Under the pieces are notes generated by a model. That model was not told the DNA's origin, ran no database searches, and saw nothing but the letters and a program-made list of their open reading frames with translations. A stretch of DNA of 64,000 nt. Source: Candidula unifasciata (Eukaryota > Mollusca > Gastropoda > Stylommatophora > Geomitridae). This document shows positions 9,657 to 20,400 of the stretch, piece after piece. The DNA lies in NCBI GenBank assembly GCA_905116865.2, contig CAJHNH020000494.1, positions 512,428-576,427 on the forward strand, written 5' to 3'. Each line of letters begins with the position of its first letter. The first letter of the stretch is position 1. The position numbers were made by a program, and so were the translations under genes.

Positions 9657-11095
9657 TCGCTCATTGGGCATCCTCATGCACACTCAGTCCTCCAATGCAG
9701 CAGCCACTCCAAGGTACCTCTACTAATTGTTCCCTTGAGGAGGTGGTTATAGTATCGGCTCTCCTTTGAATCAACCCCCAAAATGGCTGCATGCCACATT
9801 CTGGCCATAAAATATTCAAAAATATCCGAACGACGGTGTTCACGTGTATCTAAAATACGGACTTTCTGCCAAGGAACAAATCGCGGCGAAACTTTTATTA
9901 CTTGACAATCAATATCAACATTTGCACACGGTAGTAGCAGACGATAAATACCGACCGTTGACAACAATTTTGAGCGTTTCTGCAGACAATACTAGCAGAC
10001 GATATTAGTGACCTTTGACCAATTTCAAGACATTACAGGCGATGAAAGCCGATTAGCAGTACTGTGTTCTTCTGATTGGAGGATTTAGCAGCGGTAGATG
10101 TCAGACTTGTCGGCATGCGCCAAACGCGATTAAACGTATCCACCGCGCGGATGGGGGCTAAACTAGGTGCCTGGGACTCACAAGTACAGTAATTGGAGGA
10201 AGTTGCAGGATCTGCGGTAGCTGCCGCTCGTGAGTCCCGGCCATCTAGTTTAGTCCCCATCAGCATTTGTTTCGTTATCCGGAGCCGGCACAAATATTTT
10301 TAATAGAACTGACCCGCATTCTGATATTTTTGGATATTTTATGGCAAGAAATTGGCCAATTTAGCTCTCTTTCGAACGCCATCATATTAAAGCCGCCATT
10401 TTGGAGGTTGATTTAAAGGAGAGCCTAGTATCTCCTGTCTTTACCTCGAAGACGACATAGACCTGCTTCACCAAGCATAACTCCTCGTTCAAGCGGCTGC
10501 GTTAGCACAAGCCATTCGCCATTATCCCCAAACTTAGTCCGTACAGCGTTGATAATATCAGCTCTGTCAATGCTTTTTCCCATTTGCATTGGGGCTTTAC
10601 TTGCCAGCTGTCAGCTCCTTTATTACCATGTACTCCTGCCTGCCCAGGTATGTAGATCCAGGTGATGGAGGTTAACTGCGACTTCCAAATGCTTTCTTCC
10701 CATTCGAGCGTAGACTCCCTTTAGCGATTTTCATGTTCAGATCATTTGATCTAGTATCTCTTGATGTAGTTTAATACTGGTTCCGTCCCAACTTCTTTCC
10801 TGATCCCATCTCTTCTAATTTCATTTAAGATTTGCCGTAGAGATTTCATTTCTGTTGTTTTGAAGACGTCCAAATGAAACCCTACAATAACATTGTTCTG
10901 TCCCAACTTCTTTCCTGATCCCATCTCTTCTAATTACATTTAAGATTTGCCGTAGGCATTTCATTTCTGTTGTTTTGAGGATGTCCAAGTGAAACCCTTC
11001 GATGACATTGTTGAATTAAGAATCAACATCGCAGCACTCTGGACACCTCCATTAGCGCTCCATCCCCATCTTCAGCAGCAAGCGAAGTCATTGAC
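9657..11095 (-). mobile_element. Degenerate LINE RNase H/3' end, split by a MITE
   Basis: Minus-strand remnants of the LINE family also seen at 4144-8119 and 27244-27999. They include an ADIINA-like segment (about 10540-10570), YIPGQAGVHG-like residues (about 10600-10665) and the LKMG..E..CP-type 3' end (11020-11095). A MITE (9757-10425) interrupts it. The family's 3' end is also present at 9657-9756, so two overlapping fragments may lie here. Confidence 0.55.
9757..10425. mobile_element. Foldback MITE copy 4, nested in an old LINE
   Basis: The ends GGCTCTCCTTTGAATCAACC and the reverse complement of GGTTGATTTAAAGGAGAGCC belong to the same terminal family as the copies at 2.1-3.6 kb. They are flanked by the 7-bp duplication TAGTATC (9750-9756 and 10426-10432). 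The inner arms differ from the other copies and contain CCAAAATGGC and GCCATTTTGG, so this is a separate subfamily. Confidence 0.8.
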
Positions 11096-11319
11096 ATTTT
11101 TTTAAAGAGGTGGAAGGTGCTGACCTGGTTCATTCATAATATTGAAATATTGCATAGGACAGAATGGAATATAGGGTTTTTAAAAGCAGCTTTATCTGTT
11201 TAATGACAATTTTAAACTGTAGCTTTACTTTTATTCCAAAGTGAAATATGCACAGATAGAAACAAGGGTCAGGAAAGCACAGTTTACACACATCATGCTT
11301 GGATTGGTTGCTGAGAGCA
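11096..11319 (+). promoter_or_regulatory. ANKS6: Presumed ANKS6 upstream region and 5' UTR
   Basis: AT-rich single-copy DNA between the last LINE remnant and the first ANKS6 ATG. No clear TATA box, CpG island or upstream splice site can be shown. A 5' UTR exon further upstream remains possible. Confidence 0.3.
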
Positions 11320-11445
11320 ATGGAAAGAATTCGACAGTTTTACAGTGCTTGTGAACAAGGGGCCACCGACTGTGTGCAGGCCCTGCTGGAACAAGGTTGT
11401 GAGGTTGACTGTGTGTTGGATGATGAGGAAAATACACCATTGCAG
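11320..11445 (+). CDS. ANKS6: ANKS6 exon 1 (first ATG, ankyrin repeat start)
   Basis: Residues 1-42, [14 protein letters not shown]...ENTPLQ, ending phase 0 at a GTAAAG donor. The opening resembles the family's FQLLLRACDQGD start. An in-frame upstream ATG is absent, so 11320 is the likely start. Confidence 0.8.
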
Positions 11446-14400
11446 GTAAAGAAGGAAACCAGCTCTAGACATAGTGTATCTTTGTTTTCTTCTTTTAGAA
11501 ATGCTGTGTTTTTTCAAACACAGTGTATCTTTCTCAGACATAGTATGTCATTCTCAGACTTTGTGTGTCTTTCTCAGACACAGTATGTCATTCTCAGACT
11601 TTGTGTGTCTTTCTCAGACACAGTATGTCATTCTCAGACTTTGTGTGTCTTTCTCAGACACAGTATATCTTTCTCAGACATAGTAATACTTTCCCAGACA
11701 TTTTATGTCTTGCTCAGACAGTGCATTTTTCTCAAACATTGTATATCACTCTCAGATACAGTGTATCTTTCTCAGATATTCCATATCATTCACACATCTA
11801 GTGTGTATTTTTCAGACATTGTATATCATTAACAAGATATAGTTTGTCTTTTCCAGGCAGTGTATCTTTCTCAGACATTATATATCATTCACAGATACAG
11901 TATATCTTTCTCAAACATATATCTTTGTCAGTGTTTTTTTTTCTCAGAAATGGTATATCTTCTGAATTTAGTATTTTTTTCACAGACATATTGTTTCTTT
12001 CTCAGAAATATAATTTCTTTCTTGTACATCTTTTTTAAAATAGTATTTTTTCTGAGGAATTTCTCAAACATAGTGTATCTTTCTCTGGCTTAGTATATTT
12101 TACTTGGACATTGTATATCTTCTACAGAAAGAGACATGACAGCAATTGACTAAGAAAATACCTCTATACACCTAACATAGAAGGTCCAAGAAACACCAAT
12201 AATTTCTAATGTCGCATATCCATCAAATCTTTTGGGCATTGAGACTGCAGACATAATCCTTTCTTCTTCTTCTTTCTTGTTCACCAGCTCTAAGTTCTGG
12301 CGGAAAGTCCTGGTTATTAATCCATTTGGACTGTAGCTTTGTGCCAGGGTCTGAGTTTTGCGTGTACATCCGTTTTACTGGTTTATCTGTGTGCAGTTGG
12401 TTGTTCCTTGTTGCTCAGGCAGATGCCCCCCGACTTTGAAGGAAGCTCTCATTTGGTCGACTTTTATGACATGCTTTTCTTGTGTGTGGGATAGGCAGAG
12501 GGTCTATTCTTGTTTTCCCCACAATGGGGCCCCGGACCCCACACAGGGATGGCTAATCCTTTCAGATATGGGTGCAAACCGGGAGAAACCCATTATTTTC
12601 TTAAATAATTCCAGATGCTGTATAGTATATAAAGTTTAATAATTAATTACCTATAGAATTACTGCAGAGGGTCTTCTGAAAATTCTGTAGTGGTCAGAAA
12701 TGACCTATAGTACTGTATTTTTCAATGTATAAGAAATGTTTTTCAGATTTTTTAAAGTTTAAAATTCATGGTCATCTTATACACAGATATAGACGATTTA
12801 TTTCTCAGTTTTGGGTTAAATTTGGGCTTCTTAAAGTTTAAAATTCAGGGTTGTCTTATACACTGAATGTGATGATTTTCTTCTAAATTTTGGGCTTTTT
12901 AAAGTTTAAAATTCAGGGTTGTCTTATACACAGAATGTGATGAGATTTCTTCTCAATTTTGGGTTGCACCTTGTACACATAAACATACGATAGTTGCCCT
13001 GGTAACCTTTAGAGAATTTAAGTCACTTCATCTTCCTTACTTAAATCTGCACACTGGGATCTCCACATTTGGACATGCCAGAGTAAAAGATAATGAACGA
13101 GCGGACCAACTGACAAGAAATACACTCACATCTGTGGGGAAAACTGTAGACAGTGCTGGTATGATCCAACTCTCTACGGACTAAAGTAAAAGTAAAGGAC
13201 CCTTTTCCACTCCTTTCAGGGCATATAGTGCTCGGCCTGTATTTTTTTAGACCAATTGCAACTCTGTGTTGCAACTCTGTGTTGCAACTCTGTGTTGCAA
13301 CTCTTGTGTTGCAACTCTGGGTTGCAACTCTGTGTGTGATGTAGTGGACATCATTCCAACTGCCCCTTACTTTCCCAGGACTTTTCCTGGTGCCTATTTA
13401 AGGCTGGCTTGGCCTGGGACCCAAGGTCATTTTCAAAGAAGTCTGGCTCCATTCAGATTGGAACCCCAACCTTCACATCTGCAGCCATGCATCTATTTGC
13501 TACACCACACTGTTTTCCTCTGCACGAACTAGGCTGGTGGGTAATGATGAGTCTCTGAGGCTAACCTGCCTGCATGACCTGGGAGTAAAGCCTGGCCTGT
13601 CATGTTTGTACTATCTTTGAGATCAAGATCGGAGAGATAACCAACTTCACATGAGAACAGTCACCAGAGATACTTTGGAATGACTGCTGCAGCAGGGCAC
13701 TGAGCGCATGTGAGAGAGCCCTCTATACAGTGACATCGATGGTACTATATTGTGACATTATCTTCTTCGTCTTCTTCTTCTTCATGTTCACACACTGTAA
13801 ACTGCAGTGGAATGTTCTTGTTCTGGACTTTAGTCTTGTTCCAGAACTTAATTTTTTTGTGCACATTCATTTGACAGATCTGGCTTATTTGTATGCAGAC
13901 TGTTGGTTCGTCAACTCTCAGGCAGATATAATACGCCTAATTAGAATTTGTTGTTACAATGTTTTGCGTGGAAGGGTGGGGGGGGGGGGGTGTCTGTTGT
14001 CTCCCCCCCCCACCCCCCAAATGTGCCCCAAAACTCACACAGGGACACGTACCATAATAAATTACATATTTTGTTGTTTGTACTATCGTATTGTGCCTTG
14101 AAGATTGTGAAATAAAATGCTAAATGATAGAATAAGCTGTATAATCTTAGCTCTTTGATTTGTATCTGAGTTGAGTTGTACATGTGTACTCTGCTCTCAT
14201 CTTCAGCAGCCAGCACAGAGTTCCAATACTGATGGCACCGGCCACAATCTGGTTATATGTCATTCTTGCCTCTTCTCTAAGTGTAGTGAGCCAATTTGTA
14301 TCTGAAAAGTGTATGTATCCTGGCTTGAATCTCCACTAGGTGGCAGCAGCAAATGGTAACGAGCAAGTGGTCCGTCTGTTAATTATGAGGGGCGCCGGCC

Positions 14401-17400
14401 TGGACAAGTCAAACATCTTTGGGTGGACCCCACTTATGCAAGCAGCCAGGTACAGAATTATCTTTAATTTTAATCGTAGAGCAGAACAAATTGAACGTGG
14501 CTCCCAGGTTGACCTAGCTTAAACTGGGTACTAGAGAATACCTGCCAAAACAGCTCTCACATGGACACCAGAGGGAAAGAGAAAACAGGGGTGCCCAAAA
14601 ACAACATGGAGACGAACGATGGAAAGTTACCTGAGTGCGGCATCTTTGACATGGAAAACTTCACTGAAGATTGCACAGGACAGGAAAGCATGGAAAGTCC
14701 TCTCTGAAGCCTCATGTGCCACTAGGTATAACGAGAAATGAAGATGATGAGAGAATGCCCTAGGAAACTAAGGCAGCCAGTGTGATGTCAATCACATCAC
14801 CTGTTGTATGCTGTTTGGTCTATAGATATATAGGTCTAAGACTGTATGCCCTGTGCGCTAAAGGTATGGAACAGGTCTCTTGATTTTAACTATATAGCAT
14901 AACACTTTAAAAAGAAAATATAATTTTTTCCTTTCTGAAAAGCCATGCGTTCATTCGTGCAATGATCCATTCAGCCATCTATAATTCTGCCTACCCATCC
15001 ACAGATCCATCCATTGCCTTCCCAATTTCTGTGAATCAATCCCACCCATGTTATTTTTAATTCTGTCTTCTCCTTAAAGTCTGTGGTGTGTGGTGACAAC
15101 CTTGTCTTGTGTACTTTTGGTCAGTTCTGACAGACTATCTTTGGGGCCGTGATGTCAAACTGACTAGTAACTTCTTTCTTGTTCTCTCTCTCTGCCGCTC
15201 GTCCCCTCCAACTTTCCTACTGTCACGATGTACTCCAGTGTTCTCCTTCTCATAACATGACCAAAGAATGTAGGTTGTCTCTTTCTGATGTGATCAATAA
15301 ATTTTTTTCATAAGTCAGTTTTTTTAAAGACATCTTTATTACTCTTTTTATCTGTCCAGGGTATTCTCATCATTCGTCTGTAAAACCACATTTCCGCCAC
15401 TTCCTGTTAACTGTTTACTTGTATGTACATACAGTTCTACTTGTTTGCATCTTTCTATTAACTGTTTATTTGTACTTACATACAGTTGTACATGTTGCTT
15501 ATTTATGTTAACCGTTTACTTGTACCTGCATACATTTGTGCATGTTTTCTGATGCAGGTATGGCCACGTCAACATTGTTGCTCTTTTAGTCCAGCACCAG
15601 GCAGACCTTCATGTCAGGACTCGCTACGGAGCTTCAGCACTAACTCTGGCTGCCAAAGGAGGACATCTCCAAACTGTGAAGTGCCTCATTGAAGCCGGAG
15701 TCGACATCAATGGAGTAGGGGACGGATGTGAGTTCACGCCTTTACTGGTGGCAGCACAACGTGGGCATGACACTATTCTCCGTGTTTTATTAGACAGAGG
15801 ATGCGATGTGAACTTTTGTACTCCTTCCACGGGCCTCACTCCTCTCATGATTGCTGCTCTGAATGGGCACATGACCACGGCACAAATAATCATTGAGAGG
15901 GGTGGCGATCCTAACATGACAAATGTCTGCGATAAAACAGCCCTGGAGATAGCAACCCTTCGAGATAAAAGGGAAGTGCGAGGCTATTTAGACAGGAAAA
16001 CTACAAAAAAGCCAAAAACATGTAAGTCTTTTTATTATTGTGGAAATGCTTATTCTTCTTCTTGAACATTAGTTATTTAATTACGATATTTGTTGGTGTA
16101 TGAGATGTTCACTTGTCTAAACCACTGACTACCAAGCCTGTTAACCCTTGCATTTTCCCAGATACTACGTATTTTAATGTCTACTAGTTTCCCGTCTGGG
16201 TTCCGGGGCCATATTATAGGGAAAACAAAAATAGACCCACGGCCCACCCAAAAGCAATCTGTAACAGCCGGCTAATTGGGAGCTTCCTTTGAAGCTGAAG
16301 TGCATCTGCCTGAGAGGCAAGGAACCAGCAGTCTGCATACAAATGAGTCAGATCTGTAAAACAGATGCACACAAAACACTCAGGTTCTTGAACAGGACTG
16401 CAGTCCAGAAGTGGGCGAACAACAAGAACTTTCCTCCAGAGTTTGCAGCTGGTGAACATGAAGAAGAATAAGAAGTGTCTATTAAAAATGCCACAGATTC
16501 ACATCTATTTGACATAAACTCATTATATTTTGTATTTTTGCACCAAATTGAATGGAGGAAGAATTTTGTGAAGAAAAGCTTTATACTATTGTTTGAATTC
16601 ATCATTTGCCTGTACATTGGTGTAAAAAAGGCAACTAAAATTTTTTTTTTTTAAATTCTGATAGCAATATAGACTATCAGAAATGCCATAGTTTCACAAC
16701 TGTTTAACATAAACACATACTATTTTCCATTTTTGTACCAAATTGAATAGGGAACAAATTTCAAAAAAAAATATTACATAATCTTTTTTGTTTTTACATC
16801 ATCATGTGACTGTACATTGGTGCAAAAAAGGCAATCTAAAAATCTTCTGACACCAATATAAACAATTTTTTCCTCTTGAGATAATCGTGGATGAGAGCTC
16901 TACCTAACTGTAAAATAAAATTTGGTAAATTCACTGGTTGTTTGGCATTTTGCACCAAGGACTTCTTTTACAGTATGACTGAATTGTCAAACTCAAAAAC
17001 CCACAGAAAACAAAGTTTTCCTAAAGTATGCTTTGCTGGAATGGCACCCTGGTAAACTTCGAGGATTGCATTCTGAAACGCTTTTCACTAAATTCTAAGC
17101 CACAGAACCGTAATGTACTTAGTCTATACTAACGGAGGCATCTAACAACACACACCTGAACCACATACGTGAAACAGTTTACATGAAATAATGTAACATA
17201 ACACACCTACCTCCATCTGCCATGTCATTGCTAAAAGCTAAATGTCATCTTCCAGTTTCGACAATGTTTTTGATAGAGAGATAGAAGCCAGAGTACAGAA
17301 GGAAAATGCTGTCACCTACCAGTTAGCCCCACTGTTTAGAAACCCAAATGTCTCCCTTCCAGCAAAACGGCAAATGATTAATAGCATCTTTGTTCTAATT

Positions 17401-20400
17401 TCATCCTATTTTTAGTCTAAATTGACCTGGCTACTCTGTCCTACTCTTGTCATTAAGGACGAAAATGGCAGCTTTTGAGCTGAAATTCTACAGAAAGATT
17501 CTCAGAATTCCATGGATGAAAGAGAAAAAGAAGGGAAGATTACTTAATAAACAACATCTTGTCTTAGAAACTGAAATATTTTGACCATATCAAGCACCAC
17601 GGCATGTTATCAGGAAAGAGGTGTAGGGCCTGACCAGCACAAAAATGGGCTATATGATATAAGTGACATCTCGGGTAGGAAAGTGCATGAGGTGGAAAAG
17701 CTGGCGGCAGATTGAGTTTCTTTCAAGCAGACCGGGATGAGAGCAATGTTCTTTAAAGAGTCTATTACATGGTGAGGTGTAGCTTTTAGTCATCCCTATG
17801 TAGGATGAAATTTTTCGTTATTTGAAGCCCTACCCTGACTTTTGCAGGAAGCCCTGAATATAGCCGGGCAATAAATATGGCCTAATGGCTGAAAGGGGTT
17901 TCTGGGACCTCTCCACGTGTGATCCTCATCTGCATGATGGCACTTTGTATCACAGGGTGTTTACGTTTGTGTGATGTCCTGGTGGGGTACAACAAGAGAG
18001 AGAGAGAGAGTGATTATTACCTGGGAGTCCAGTTTAGCAAGCAAGCCCTAACCACTGCAGTTCTGTGCCTCTGTCATATATGACATGACTTGTTAATGTT
18101 TTAATTTAAAACGCTTTTCCAATAATGTCAGGAATGAAGGTGTTTTCTTGATTAATTTCAGCAGCAGATGATGTCAAGCCTGACATCATTGAAGCAGCCA
18201 AACAAGGTGAGTGAGTGGTTGTGTGAATGAATGTAAAGTTTGGGAAGTTACCTAAACTTTCCTAGCACTGGAGTAGCAAGTTGTCTGCCAGTGATTGGCG
18301 TTTATGTAGGATAGATTTATATTTGCCCTCTGTTAGTTTTTCTTTCTTACAGTGACCAGTATCTGTAAATCTGCAAGAAGGCCAAGGCAGTGCTAAAGGA
18401 CATATGCAAACGCGACCTAAAGGATACCAACATTGACAGAAACACTCGAGAGAGTGTGAGAGCTGCAGACCGACTCCTATAGAGGCAGTGAAAGATGGAC
18501 TATTGCACTTTGCAAGAGACCAAACACAGCATGCTACAGAGAGGAGATGTCTGAGAGAAAACTAGCCTGGGTATAATAGAGTATCAGTGTTTGTATGTAG
18601 ACTATATGTCAGAGACTGCCACTCCCACATTAGACTTTAAAATTATAGCAGATACTGTTGTCATTGGCACAGTGCTGTTGTCAGTGGCACAGTGCTGTTG
18701 TCATTGGCACAGTGCTGTTGTCAGTGGCACATTACTGTTGTCAGTGGCACAGTGCTGTTGTCACTGGCATAGTACTGTTGTCAGTGGTACAGGGCTGTTG
18801 TCAGTGGCACATTGCTGTTGTCAGTGGCACAGTGCTGTTGTCAGTGGCACAGTGCTGTTGTCAGTGGCACAGTGCTGTTGTCAGTGGCACATTACTGTTG
18901 TCAGTGGCACATCGCTGTTGTCAGTGGCACAGTGCTGTTGTTGGTGGCACAGTGCTGTTGTCAGTGGCACAATGCTGTTGTCAGTGGCACAACTCCATGG
19001 TCCCTAGGGACTGACGGTTGCCTTCAGGACATTTATATGTGTGTGTGTATAATCTTTTACCATATGGGCCCCAGTAAAACACTGGTCATTTTCTGTGTTT
19101 TCAAAAAAAACAAAAAACATTTTCATGGCATTCTCATGTAAATATAATTTCAGGAGACATTCAGCGAGTACGAGAGGTTCTTGACCAGGACCCATCGCAA
19201 AAGGATGCTTCTTCTCCTGAAGATGGAGCTACACCGCTCATGTTTGCTGCAATGACAGGCCGACTGGACATTGCTGAACTGCTGGTGATGAAGGGCTGTG
19301 ATGTCAACAAGCAGGACTTAATCAGTGGATGGACAGCACTCATGCAAGCCACCTACCATGGGTAAGTGTAAATAAAGGACCCCTTTCCACGCCTTCAAGC
19401 ATATTGAGCATAAAAGGCAGGGGTATTCAACTAGCGGCCCGCTGGCCAAATGTGGCCTGAAGAAGCCTAGCAAATAGCCCGCGGATTACCTGCCAACTGT
19501 ATTATACTAATGTTCTCTCTCTGCTGGCCTCGGTCTTCTGGCTCGCGACGATCTCCATTTCCCTGTGTCCGGCCCCTGAGCAAACTTAGCTGTATGGCTC
19601 TGATATAGGACTTTACCTGTATGTTATAGTTCGATCGGCATACAGGGGTTATGTGGTCAACATTATGCCGGCCACCTTCACTTTCCAGGATTATATCTGG
19701 TACCCACTCAGGGCTAATGAGTAAGTGTGGTCTTCACTAAGTAAAGTCACGTCTCATAAGTAAATGCCATTTCCATGGTCCCCCGTGCGGGTTCCGGGGC
19801 CCCATTGTGGGGAAAACAAGAATAGACCCACTGCCTCCCCAAAAGCATGTTGTAAGAGTCGACTAATTGGGGAGCTTCTTTTGAAGTCGGAGTGCATCTG
19901 CCAGAGAGGCAAGGAACCAACAGTCTGTATTCAAGAGAATGAGATCTGTAAAACTGATGCACACGCAACACTCAGGTTCTGGAGCAGGACTGCAGTTCAG
20001 TAGTGGACGAGCAACCAGAACTTTCCACCAGAGTGTACAGCTGGTGATCGCCAAGAAGAAAAAGAAGATTTCCATGGTGAAATTGAATTCACAAGAAATT
20101 CAAGATTGGGCATCCATAACTTCACACCACAGACTTCCCCGAGGCCTGTGGCCTTCTCATATGAAAACTACTGGCAGAGAGAATATGAAAAGAAGAAGAA
20201 AAGTAAGTGGGTCAGCTCTCATGCGCGACCGGCTCCAGCTGATGAGCTGTGCTGCTACTGTCACAGGGTCGGGCTAACGGTACGTTAACGCAGCGGTTCT
20301 CAAACTGGGTGCTGAGGCACCCTTGAGTGCTGTGAGCTTATGCCAGGGGGTGCCGTGGCAATAATCCAAAAAAAAGTATGCTAATAATTGTGAAATTATT

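Noticed and set aside
18591..19141. Cys-rich repetitive open frames in three plus frames
   Set aside because: Translation of the 20-bp minisatellite in ANKS6 intron 4.
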